Part shown: positions 21,603 to 31,620 of the stretch, one piece after another
Layout: every line of letters begins with the position of its first letter
Numbering within the stretch: the first letter of the stretch is position 1
Origin: Diabrotica undecimpunctata
Lineage: Eukaryota; Arthropoda; Insecta; Coleoptera; Chrysomelidae
NCBI RefSeq assembly: GCF_040954645.1
Contig: NC_092809.1
Span: 76,430,435 to 76,494,434, forward strand
Reading direction: 5' to 3'
Length of the DNA: 64,000 nucleotides
Notes under the pieces: generated by a model
The model's database searches: none
The model's input: only the letters and a program-made list of their open reading frames with translations
Told to the model about the DNA's origin: nothing
Made by a program: the position numbers and the translations under genes

Positions 21603-22908
21603 TACAGGATGACAATTGGCAATAGGACGATTTTGAACTAAATGATACATAATAAAATAGTATTTTCTTGCAAATTTCTTATCATCAAATTGAAGCTTAT
21701 ATTATGCCATTTACAATCTAGTTAAGTATGGAAAATAATGTCATCAATACGGTGACCATCACGTTGTATGCAGTTTTCGATCATCTTTATGAAATCCTCC
21801 ATAACACGCTCTAACATCACTCGATCAATAGTCAGGATTTCCTGGCGCATTGCGTTCTTCAACTCGATCAAATTACGAGGCTTGCTAGCATATACACGAC
21901 TCTTTAAATACCTCCATAGAAAAAAATCACAAATTGACAGGTCTGGAGACCTTGGAGGCCACGGCAAATTTCCGAAACGTGAAATGAGTTGTCCTGGAAA
22001 CATATTGCGGAGAATATTCATTGAAGCATGGGCAGTATGAGCTGTGGCACCATCCTGCTGCAACCATACATTCCTTGGGTTTATCCCTTTTCTGCGTAGT
22101 TCTGGAACCAAAAAATTTTGGATCACGTCAACATAGCAAATAAAATTGTGACGGTGACGGTATGGCCAGCCTCTTCGAAAAAATATAACCCAATAATGCC
22201 AGTCGGACCAATAACATTTTGAGAATTTAAAGGACGCTCATGGAGATTTCGTGGGTTCTCAGGAGCCCAGTACCTGTAATTCTGTTTATTAACGGTTCCG
22301 TCCAAATGGAAATGAGCTTCGTCGCTCATTACAAGATGCTGACCTAAGTTATTTTTTAAAAGAACTTGCATTCTCGTAGCGAAATCCTCACGTTGTTCAA
22401 CATCTCTTTCCATTAATTTCTGGACAATCAGCAATTTGTAGGGGTGAAATTTTAGGTCCTTATGCAACATTAATGTTTAGCTCAATTGAATGTTTTCGGG
22501 CGGACCGTGTAGGGCTTCTGACGACGGCATCTCTCACTCGCTGTATGTTTACAAGAGTTCTTACTGTTCTACTTGTTGCTATTTTCTCATGACACGGCCT
22601 GTTGTTCTAAAATTCTTTATCCTTCTTAAGATTGTGTTGCAAGATATAACCGCTCCACGCCTACCAATATTAAAGTGAATGAAATGAAAGCGAAAAAGCC
22701 GTGATTCTTGATTTCGGATAAACGTATCTTATGCAAACGTGCGATGTTCTACCGTCCATTGCTCCATGTTTACTGAAATGGCACACTACTAGTACTACTA
22801 CAGAGTACAGAGGTAGTAAGGCGTAACGTCGCGCTTGTCCCACTCTCATCCCCTCAAGCTTCATACTATGCGTTCTAAAAACATCCGGCTACCGATTGTC
22901 ACCCAGTA
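21603..22908 (-). mobile_element. complete mariner-type transposon
   Basis: 1306 bp between inverted ends: TACAGGATGACAATTGG at the left, and at the right the complement of TACTGGGTGACAATCGG, with similarity continuing for about 35 bases (GGA.G.TTTT). TA lies on both outer sides (21601-21602 and 22909-22910), the Tc1/mariner target duplication. It encodes a broken transposase on the minus strand and sits between two pieces of an RTE-like element, so it inserted into that older element. Confidence 0.88.
21722..22767 (-). pseudogene. mariner transposase, frameshifted
   Basis: The likely start is the ATG at 22767 (MEQWTVEHRTFA, then a stop), followed by NTILRRIKNFRTTGRVMRK, the helix-turn-helix part. 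The catalytic domain follows in two overlapping frames (22470-22123 and 22126-21722). VMSDEAHFHLDG has the first Asp, WLQQDGATAHTA the second, and WPPRSPDLSICDFFLW the third. By my count 41 residues separate the second and third Asp, which fits the DD41D (rosa-like) group rather than classic DD34D. A cut-and-paste transposase in life; here at least one stop and two frameshifts inactivate it. Confidence 0.88.
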
Positions 22909-22911
22909 TAT

Positions 22912-23060
22912 GTAAGCCAACAGAATCACAGGTCCACAGGTTCTTAATATTAAGAGAAGAGCAGGAATGCCTCTTGACGCCCCTGCTTTTCAACGTTTAC
23001 TCCGAAAGAATTTTCAGAAATGGACTTTTCATGAACAACATGATCAGTTGCTGTCAACAA
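22912..23060 (+). pseudogene. RTE RT motif fragment
   Basis: REEQECLLTPLLFNVYSERI corresponds to the RT block GVRQGC.LSPLLFN.YSE. It lies just beyond the mariner element and is probably the same RTE copy as the endonuclease start at 21481-21600, with the middle deleted. Confidence 0.65.
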
Positions 23061-23495
23061 GTCCTCACAGACACTTCGTCTAAGGACAAGCAACCCAGTG
23101 GATTCTTATATAACTTAAACATCATAGTTTTTAAATATCAAAGATGTAATTCAAAGTTAATCAAGCTACATTTAAAGGGTTTTTACTAACATATTTAGTG
23201 GCTTTAAATATGTAAATCCAGATAGCACTGATGATGGAATAGTTATTCCGAAAACGTTCTGTGATGTAGTCCGATAGGGTTTTTTATTAATATATCTTTT
23301 ATAAAGAAATTTTTTTAAATACAATTCTTTTAATCAAAGATGTCATAAATGAAACAGCAAATCTATAGTCTCATTGTGGACGTGGTGAATGGTGACACTT
23401 TTCAATTCATAATAAAGTTTTTACTTTAGAAACAAATTACTAACGTCTTCTGCTACTTGGTGCTAACTCCTACCTACTCTTGGTTCGGTGTCATT
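23061..23495. other. no recognisable gene
   Basis: Nothing identified. Confidence 0.55.
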
Positions 23496-23499
23496 TAGC

Positions 23500-23790
23500 C
23501 ATCGTTTGTGTGGTCTTCTACTATATTTATGTTCTGAATTAATCTTTCTACTGGTGTAGAAGTCATGCGGACTCTTCTGAGGCTTTTCGATTTTGATTGC
23601 TTATTTAATTATATGTCCTAGATGTATTCATCTACTTTTTCGATTTTCTTTTGGTGATTTTTGATCTTTGGTTACTTTTGTTTCGTTAAGGATCATCTTC
23701 AAACCGACTTTTATCCATTATCTTTTCACCCAATTTCCTCTAGTATGCGAAAAGTAGTTCTTCTATTAATTTAAACTTAAATTATTGCAT
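23500..23790 (-). pseudogene. decayed non-LTR RT fragment
   Basis: Minus frames contain VGLKMILNETKVTKDQKSPK, then VDEYI, then SKSLRRVRMTSTPVERL. This resembles the GL..N..KTK...VDEY.YLG...RR.R region of endonuclease-RT ORFs. Several shifts; low certainty on family. Confidence 0.4.
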
Positions 23791-24576
23791 TCCGAATCAG
23801 AGATAAAAAGGTTTAACTGAATAAATCGTATTTAATGTTACTGAAACCAAGATATAACCATATAAAGTTTAATAAAGCAAAACCGACGACTTTTCATTTT
23901 ATTATACCCGCTATTAAGTTGGACCGCTTCCTAACTTTTTTTGTGTGTGTAATTATCGAGGTAGGCAGCCAATAGCTATTATTATATAGTTACCTTCAGT
24001 GCTATAAGAGAAATGATATATGGCATATCTCAGCGGATTTGGGATTGTATAAATATGAAATGCGGTAGGGTTTAGAGTTTGAGTCAGCTCGAACTCTATT
24101 CCGAGAAAATGACTATTGTGTACCCATGAATGGTGCTTACGTGGAATGTGTAATAATCCCTGGACTTTTTATATATAATGTTCCAGATGAATTGTTTTCT
24201 GAGTATCCATAATGCATCCGTTTTACTCTTAAAATTATATTAAACAAGCAATGGTACAAAATTTTATAATGTATGTATTTATTCTAATTTTGTTCCTATA
24301 AAATAACAGAATTTGTTAATTATAAATTATCTCCGGACTATGTACATATTTTTTTAATGAAACTGATTGATTTCACTTAAAAAACAACAACACATTTCCA
24401 GGGTGAAATCCTAAATAAATTGGTTAAACAGATGCAGGATGCTTTCAAAATGTTATTAATAAATTTTGTTAAAAAAATACTAAAGGGCTGGAACATAAAT
24501 AAAACTAAGATGATGTTCAAAAACTACTTTAAAAAATGAACTCTTCGTATCCTTTTAGCTGGGCTCTATCTAGTAA
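23791..24576. other. no recognisable gene
   Basis: AT-rich, nothing identified. Confidence 0.6.
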
Positions 24577-24578
24577 TA

Positions 24579-25287
24579 CAGTATACTCCCTCTATAACGA
24601 ACACGGTTATTACGAGGTTTCGCTCATAACGAGATACATTAGATGTCCCGTGAAATTTCTATTGAACTATAACCGTCTATAGCGAGGCAAATTTGGTTAT
24701 AACGAGAGAAAATAAGATCCAAAAACGTGTTTTTTACGTTTTTAGTCCAGTCGTGGCTATAAATAAATACCTTTTCAAACAGCCCCTCAATAAACTTAAC
24801 TGCAGCCTGCAATAAACTTCTTTACAATGAATAAATACAACTGTTTCACATCTTTAGAAAATATATGATAGAATGATACTGGACCATTTAAAGCAGTTAA
24901 AAATGACGAGAGTTCTTAAAATTGCAGAAGCAATAGTTTATGTTATCCTTGAAAATACGATTTATACATTATGTAGTTGGAAAAAATATAAGTACAGCTT
25001 TTTTGTTTTAACGTATATCATTGATAATAAAAGTAAACAACTCTTTTATGTTTTAATATATTTCATTGACAATAAAAGTAAATAACTTTTTTTCAAAAAC
25101 GCCATTCAAACAATATTTATTAGCATCTTATATTGCTCCGAATGGCTTCACTATAGAAAGTTAATAGTTTAGAAAACTACAGATTCATATGTATGCACAG
25201 TATTATGATTGTCTGATATAACGAGATCGGCTTATAACGAGGTAATTAGTCTGTCATTTCAGTTCTCGTTATAGAGGGAGTCTACTG
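24579..25287. mobile_element. Tigger/pogo-type non-autonomous element (MITE)
   Basis: 709 bp with inverted ends CAGTATACTCCCTCTATAACG and (complement of the right end) CAGTAGACTCCCTCTATAACG, flanked by TA at 24577-24578 and 25288-25289. The sequence CTCCCTCTATAACGA is the hallmark of Tigger-type TIRs. Subterminal ATAACGAG-like motifs recur near both ends (24630-24705, 25220-25240). The middle has a ~40-bp imperfect tandem duplication (ATTGATAATAAAAGTAAACA and its near copy, 25018-25085). No transposase is recognisable. Confidence 0.9.
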
Positions 25288-25463
25288 TATATTCATATTA
25301 GACCGATTCAGATAGTAAAAAATAAATCATTTTTCGTCACAATTGTATTCGCTCCGAGCGTAACTATGGTAAGGATACCTTGAAACGATGCCAGCGGCGA
25401 AATATGACAAAATTTGACATATCTTTTTAGGCATACTTTTTATAAAAAATAGGTGCAAATACA

Positions 25464-25560
25464 TGTTGCGTATTTAATTGTGCTAATAATAGCAAACATA
25501 GTGAGTGTAGTTTTTATAGGTTTCCAATTCGTGATATTAATATGAAAAAGCAAATATCAC
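25464..25560 (+). pseudogene. THAP-type zinc-finger fragment
   Basis: The frame reads CCVFNCANNSKHSECSFYRF then PIRDINMKKQ. Closely spaced cysteines followed by FYRFP are the start of a THAP (C2CH) DNA-binding domain. Only about 32 codons are visible before the frame is lost, and the later Cys/His and AVPTIF-like end are not found. THAP domains occur in P-element-like transposases and in host proteins; which applies is not clear. Confidence 0.5.
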
Positions 25561-26290
25561 ATAATCTCATTTTTATGCAATTGAAACAGGAAAAATTTAA
25601 ACAATATGCCTTTAATAATGTTTGATAAGGCTTCAAGCTAACTGCAGCCTGCCTGATGACTTTAGCTTTTATTTTATAACTTTTACTATTATTGTTTTTA
25701 TTACATGCTCTTCCACATGATAAACGTGATTTGCCAATACCTACTAGATTTGTCGCTTTCTTTCCGTTTGGGTTTTTTTGTGGCTTTAACTCTTAGCTAT
25801 TTAGCCAATTGCGTGTTGAGAAATAATAAATGAAAAATTACTTATATTAATATTCTAATATAATTAATACTAAAGAAAATAAAAAAGTGTATATCTATAC
25901 TAATAATTGCTAGTGCAAAAAGTGTATCTATTCGAGTCAAAAAAAAAACCTCATACAATCCCTATAACTGAATCAAACAAAAAGAGAAAATGATATCAAG
26001 AAAAAACATATATCACGAAAAATAGGGATACTCACTTCTCGTCCATGGACCCATCAGGATAAGACATTACTAGCAATAGGTTACGGAAAGGAAGGTAAAA
26101 AACAATTGGGTTCAAACATAGGTTAACGAGCTTAGCTAAGATTGACTATAGATACACATTTGCACTATATATAAATTTAATCAGACAATCATAGACTTTT
26201 TTATTATTAGTAACCAATAGGTTATTTATTTGATATGGAGGAAATATTTGCAGAGTATGCAAGTTGTTTAAAACAGTTCCTGAATTATGA
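25561..26290. other. no recognisable gene
   Basis: AT-rich, nothing identified. Confidence 0.55.
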
Positions 26291-26295
26291 AGATA

Positions 26296-26613
26296 TTAGG
26301 AACACTTAAAAAAGATATGGTTAAGATCTCCTTGTTCTTGACAAGTTTCGCGTAAGTCTGAATTGTATATTTTGATTTGTGCAAGATGAGCAGGATAACA
26401 AGCGTGACCAAATCTCAATCTTATTAATGTTGTTGTATATTTACGGGCGGTATTGAAATTCTTATACCATCTGGAATTAGGGATGTGTGGTTTTATATGC
26501 ACGTATTGTGTTGTTGAGTGGTCGCAAAAAGTTTGCCAGGAAGTATTCCAACAATCTGTTTGATTTCTTTTAGAGATGAAAAAAGCGTTAAGAACCCAAT
26601 TTTTTAAAATCAA
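26296..26613 (-). pseudogene. I/Jockey-like C-terminal fragment (after RNase H)
   Basis: 105 open codons include RWYKNFNTARKYTTTLIRLR, then FGHACYPAHLAQIKIYNSD and CQEQGDLNHIFFKCS. The LR.GH......L...C...GD..H....C pattern is the zinc-binding tail that follows RNase H in I- and Jockey-type non-LTR elements. It lies head-to-head with the plus-strand fragment beginning at 26640. Confidence 0.65.
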
Positions 26614-26639
26614 TTTCTAAAACTTGGTGGGTGCTGACG

Positions 26640-27230
26640 TAGAAACAGCTTTGCTTTTTACAAATCTTACATCAGATCCATTCTGGACTATGGATGTATA
26701 CTTTATGGATCAGCAAGTAAACAAATTTTAAATAAAATGTATTTCATCGGACTGTTCTACATACCCGAATGTGTGCAATGAAGTCTACTCCAATAGCTCC
26801 ATTGCATGTTGAAGCTTTAGAACCTCCATTAAATTTTAGACGAGATTATCTAAATGAAAAATTTGTAGTAAAAATTTCATATATCAACAATTCCTTATAT
26901 TCTGGCAGAAGCTCGCTAAATACAGATGATCTAACAAACAGTGACTGGACTCATAAAAATTCACCAACCCTTTGCACGGCCTTTAGAGCCATGTGTAATA
27001 AGTATACCAACAGTATTGCAACCTTAATATTAACGACTATTTTGCATTTTTTAATGAAGCTGACATACACATACCAACATATTATAATACTTCATTATTA
27101 GATTCATGCATCTTAAATTCTTATATAAAAAAATGGCCCGTTTGGGGTTGAAAAGATAAATTATGATGAATTTTTAGATACCCAGTTCTTAATATTAAAT
27201 CCATTTTGTACACCAACTGGAAAAATATAA
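26640..27230 (+). pseudogene. I/Jockey-like RT C-terminal region
   Basis: Frames give LQILHQIHSGLWM (a decayed R.SLIRSKLDYG-like block), then the open 110-codon stretch starting MCAMKSTPIAPLHVEALEPP, LNFRRDYLNEKFVVKISY and SLNTDDLTNSDW. TG...STP...L..EA.E.PL..RR.YL is the thumb-to-RNase H linker of I/Jockey elements. It decays after 27100 (DIHIPTYYN in another frame). Confidence 0.7.
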
Positions 27231-27591
27231 TTAAAAAACTAATTATTAACAATTGTCAATTTCATATGTGTTTAACATATATGTTTAAACTCAAATTTGG
27301 AGGTCCAAAACTGTCGGCGGTAGGTGTCGCGACAGTCACGCACGGAGCGAATAGCAGGGTTTGACAGTTGAAATGTGTATACATTCATAATTTTTCAGCG
27401 GAACTATTTTTAAATAAACAATCAAAACGTCAAACTCATTAATTTGCTCATACCTTAAAAACTTGTCTATTTGGAGAATTGATGTCACAGACAACTTTTT
27501 GGGAAAAAAAGATACACGAAATGAGATATGCTAAATTAAAATCGGTAAATGAACAACAAAATCGCTGTTTTTGAATATTTGTAATACCTTT
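27231..27591. other. no recognisable gene
   Basis: Nothing identified before the Ty3/gypsy left end at 27592. Confidence 0.55.
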
Positions 27592-27699
27592 TGTAACGTT
27601 GTGCTGAACGTTGGCTGCGAGCCAACCCGGACAGAGAGACTTCCGCAGTGAGGATTATGCTCTGTCCTTAATCAAGCAGAACCCGTGGGTATCGAGAAA

Positions 27700-27955
27700 G
27701 AGTCATGAAAAAGGAATACCATCTATTATCGGCTAGTGCAGCTTTCACCAGCAAACTAGCGTCAAAGTACTCAGGACCATACATAGTAACATCAGTGATA
27801 TCACCAGTAATAGTAAAACTGAAATGAAAAATGAAATTGGCCGATAGTAGTAGCTGGAAAGCAGATGACGGCACATGTAAAAGATTTAAAACCATGGGAG
27901 GGGGAAAATGTTACTACAGAAATCCAATCCCCACCACAATCAAACGATATTTAAG
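27700..27955 (+). pseudogene. Ty3/gypsy integrase C-terminal tail
   Basis: Shifted frames read YHLLSASAAFTSKLASKYSG, PYIVTSVISPVIVKL and, after a break, HVKDLKPWEGENVTTEIQS to a stop. The KLA.KY.GPY.V..V.SP...L......HVKDLKPW pattern is the chromodomain-like C-terminal end of Ty3/gypsy integrases. Everything upstream (gag, protease, RT, RNase H, integrase core) is deleted. Confidence 0.8.
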
Positions 27956-28104
27956 TGGCAATGCTAGCAAGCAGAAATCAGTTCATCCACATCAAACAAG
28001 GAAGACTGTGGTAAAGATACCGCGAGGGATAGATGGCATCACAAGGCTGTAGACGTCATACACAAAAAAGAGGTATGTTACTTTTTTTTCCAAAGAGAAG
28101 GGGG

Positions 28105-28723
28105 TATAACGATGTGCTGAACGTCCTACAGCAACAAGCGTTCAACAGTTCGAACCGTGGGAGTGGCGATAATCACGCATCCATTTCCACGACAAGACGA
28201 CGAGGTGGGGTCCGGAGCGGCTATTTACAACGAGCGACTGGCGGAGTTAAATGAGTCTTGGTCTTGTGGCTAACGCTCTAGGCTCCCTGGCTCGCTAGTG
28301 CATTGAATATGCGAGCCAACCCGGACAGAGAGATTTCCGCAGTGAGGATTATGCTCTGTCCCTAATTAAGCAGAACACGTGGGTATCGTGGATTGAACGT
28401 TACCGTCAACTCTGACTCAGAGTATAACGTGGATCTGCACAATCGAATATTTTGATTGCGAGAGCGTTTGGTGCTTCCGCTGTACTGAGGTGGAAGCGAG
28501 TATAAGTCTGCGTGCGATCGAATTCGCGTATTTCATTTTCTGTTAGTAATAATAATTTTTCTTTTACAGACGTCCGCCAAAGAATTCACTCTCGCGGGAT
28601 CCAGGCGGTGATATAGAATATATTTTATTTTTATTTTTGTATATACGTTAGAAGTAATAGATTTATTTTTATTTCAACCTGTGTTTTACTGAGACTGTCG
28701 CGTCGAAAGAGCTACCCGTCACA
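28105..28723 (+). repeat. right LTR of Ty3/gypsy element
   Basis: 619 bp ending ACCCGTCACA, immediately after a polypurine tract. The first bases read TATAACGATGTGC, versus TGTAACGTTGTGC at the left copy, so the right copy has lost the TG. Confidence 0.75.
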
Positions 28724-28727
28724 CTTT

Positions 28728-29356
28728 TATATTATTTATTAAATTTTTTTTAAATGTACCTAAACTTGAGGGCATTATAATGTTTGAATTGTGTGCAAAA
28801 GATGGGCCAGATCAATTGAATAGTTTTTACAAAATTTAAATGAATACATCTCAATAATTCGGGGATTATTTTCCTCGTTAAGACGTACACTAATGACCTA
28901 TAGAAAAAAAGTTTCAAAAAATTACATTTAGGACCAATGTCATTCTTTAAAATATCCAACAGTTTAAACATAGAGAGCTCGGAAAAAGATGACATATCTC
29001 GGGTTCTATTGGAACAAATTTGCTCTTTCTTTTTTTAAACTGAGGTACAACGTTAAAATAATAACATTTATATTATTGTCATTACAAAATTATCCAAAAC
29101 AAAGCCGCTAATGACTATGGGATATACAAATCCTTTCTTAAGTCGCCTTTTTATTGTTATTTTTTATTTATTTATTTAAAATATAATTATAATCTATTAT
29201 ATGCAATTATTATTAAATTGTTATTTATAAACAATTTTTCCATATACTCTTATTAAATTTGAACAAGTCACTTTTTTAGTAAAAAAAATTATTATTAATT
29301 AATTTTAGAACAAAAAATCGTTAATATTATATTCTAAGAAATTATAACTTCTTAAA
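28728..29356. other. no recognisable gene
   Basis: AT-rich, nothing identified. Confidence 0.6.
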
Positions 29357-29811
29357 TAAGGTGAAGTGGGGTATCTGTGGACGGAATATAAAAAGTTTTA
29401 TTATGAAGTTACTTATGAAGTTAGTTGTGTTTCAAACCACTTTCTTTTTGTTTGTAGATATGTATTAGTAGATGTGTATTAGTAATCTATTAATATGTTC
29501 TCTTCAATGGAAGATGAAAAATGAATTGAGAGAGAAGAGTATTGACATTTTTCTTTCACATGTAAAGGTCCACAGTTACCTGTTAATTTAGGGTAACTGT
29601 GGACACTGACGGGGAGACTGTGGTCTGCTTGGTAAACTTCATTTTGTAGTTATTATAATGAAAGGTGTAACTGTGGTTTGAAATAAAAGCAACATAAAAA
29701 TCCAGAACCGAAAATTTTTATTACAAACCATGAAACAACAAACAGCTAGGCAATAGTTTTGAATCTTCTTTAATCCTCACAAAACGTAACGACGTTTCCA
29801 TCTTCTGATTT

Positions 29812-31620
29812 TCAGTCGTTCAGTATTCCTAATATTTTATCATAAGTGAACAAAAGAGGCTTGTTTTCCTCACGAAATTTGAAGGCATTTCCCACACATC
29901 GTTTCAAACATTTGATTATCACGACTCTTTTCACTACATTAATTTGACATATTAGTCCAAACGAATTAGTAACTGCTCGTTTGTTTATTCGTACCACGAT
30001 GTATTTTGCTGGTATTATATTATCGTCAGTGGGTTCTTGAACTTGAGGTTCGGCACCTTCTTCCATATTATCATTTTGAGCTTCACTCTCTGCATAAACA
30101 ACTTCTTCGGAATTTTCAACGTCACTACTTAATTTTGATTGTTTCTTGAATGTATTTTTCGAACCTCTTGTCTTAGTTTTTGATAACTGTAAGTTTTCTA
30201 AATAGGTTTTAGTTGTGATCACCTGAGCAACATCTATTCTTTTCCTCTTACTTTGATGTAGCTTCAGAGAAGGTTTCACTGTTGCTAGTAGAATGTTCTC
30301 CCAGGATGCCATGGAAGTTGATGCAACGCAATTTGGCTTTCTGTAGTAGTGCTGCAAGAGGTTGTACTTGGGATCGTAGTTTGCTTACCCGCAGAACTTT
30401 GCTCGTCAGTGATAGTGTCAGGAATGTTTTTCTCTTCTTAATATCGTTTTAACTTTTCGAGATCAAACTTTTCTTTGTTAATGGAATCTCGATTTAGAGG
30501 AAAAATACCTGTTTTTCTAAAGCCATTCACCACAACAGGTTCTCGAATACTGCGCCAAGCTTTTCCCAAAATGTTGGAAAATTCGCATTTTGTTAGCTGT
30601 TTTCCTAAATTTTTGCGCTGCCAATCTGTTAACAAAGCATCCCATGAAGACTTGAGCCCCTTGAAGACAGACACATCCAAAGGCTGCAATATTGCAGAAG
30701 CATGTGGCGGTAATTTAAAATAGTCACATAGTCTGCCATGAATAATGCAATCAGTTCGGGTAAAATGTGCGATAAATGACCATCGTAAATCAAAAGAGGA
30801 GGGCTTTCAACGCAATTTTTCAAAAAAAACATTTTTGAACCGTAGAAAAATTACTTCAGTCATCTAACCATTTTCGGATACTTTTGTCCTTGTGGAGGAT
30901 CATAGGTGGCAATATGGATCCGTTGGCATTAGCACATGCCAAAACTGTTGTTTTCTGTCCTGAGTCTGCAGTTTGCCTTTGTGCTATTTCTCCGATTCCA
31001 GTTACAACCTTAGTACGGCTGGGGTCATAATTAAAAGCTGTTTCATCTGTATTCGATATCCTAGCAGGGTATTGTTGAAGTTGTGAATTATTTATAATAG
31101 TTTCCAGTTGATCAAAGAAATCGTAAACAACAAATGGGTCACTTTGTTGTCTTACACGTGTTGCTTCAATTATCTGAGGTTTCTTAATAGAAAGTCAATT
31201 GCGTTTTGAAAAATTCAGAAACCAATCTTCACTAGGCTTCCCCTCTCTAAAGGGCATTTGCATATTATTTTGCTGAACATATACCTGTCCAGTGTTGAGT
31301 ATTTGTTTGCGAGATAGTCCAAACCCCCACTTAATCATAGTTTTTATCCGAGAAGCCAAAATGTCTTCATCTTCTTTAGAAAGGGCAGTAATACCACTTC
31401 CAGTTACACCTGTAATAGATTTTCATTGTTTTAAAAAGTAAAATCAAGTAGGTACCTAATTTTGTTATTACCTTGTGCATATCCTGCCGCTGGTCTACCT
31501 TTCTACCCATTCACTTTTAATCCGTGTCGATCTTGGTACGCCATGCTCCATTGCAGCATTCTTTAGTGAAGATTTTCCCGATTTCACATCTCTTATCTTC
31601 TTTTTCAAGTGCCATCTCCG
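29812..31620 (-). pseudogene. pogo/Tigger-like transposase with intron
   Basis: Reading down the minus strand: DVKSGKSSLKNAAMEHGVPR (HTH, CENP-B/pogo type), a frameshift, KGRPAAGYAQ, a 62-bp intron (31410-31471) splitting a Gly codon, then VTGSGITALSKEDEDILASR and PFREGKPSEDWFLNFSKRN. The DDE_1 domain has ISNTDETAFNYDP (first Asp), LLIYDGHLSH (second Asp) and, after a frameshift, KLPPHASAILQPLDVSVFKG (third Asp, about 35 residues on). A Ser/Lys-rich C-terminus ends at 29812. The extreme N-terminus is lost at the RTE-A insertion. Stops and shifts make it inactive. Confidence 0.85.
31410..31471 (-). other. predicted intron in pogo-like transposase
   Basis: On the minus strand the intron begins GTAATAAC after ...GCACAAG and ends TCTATTACAG before GTGTAACTGG, with a pyrimidine/A-rich 3' part. 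Removing it joins ...AGYAQ/G/VTGSG in frame, which matches the expected run of this protein family. Phase 1, 62 bp, GT-AG. Confidence 0.75.

Larger units (their letters stand above)
27592..28723 (+). mobile_element. Ty3/gypsy LTR element, large deletion derivative
   Basis: The right LTR is complete (28105-28723). The left LTR is a ~105-bp remnant with a ~180-bp internal deletion; it shares TGCTGAACGT and then GCGAGCCAACCCGGACAGAG and following bases with the right LTR. CTTT flanks both ends (27588-27591 and 28724-28727), a 4-bp target duplication. Between the LTRs only the end of integrase survives. The polypurine tract AAAGAGAAGGGGG (28092-28104) directly precedes the right LTR, fixing plus orientation. 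It cannot move by itself. Confidence 0.8.
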
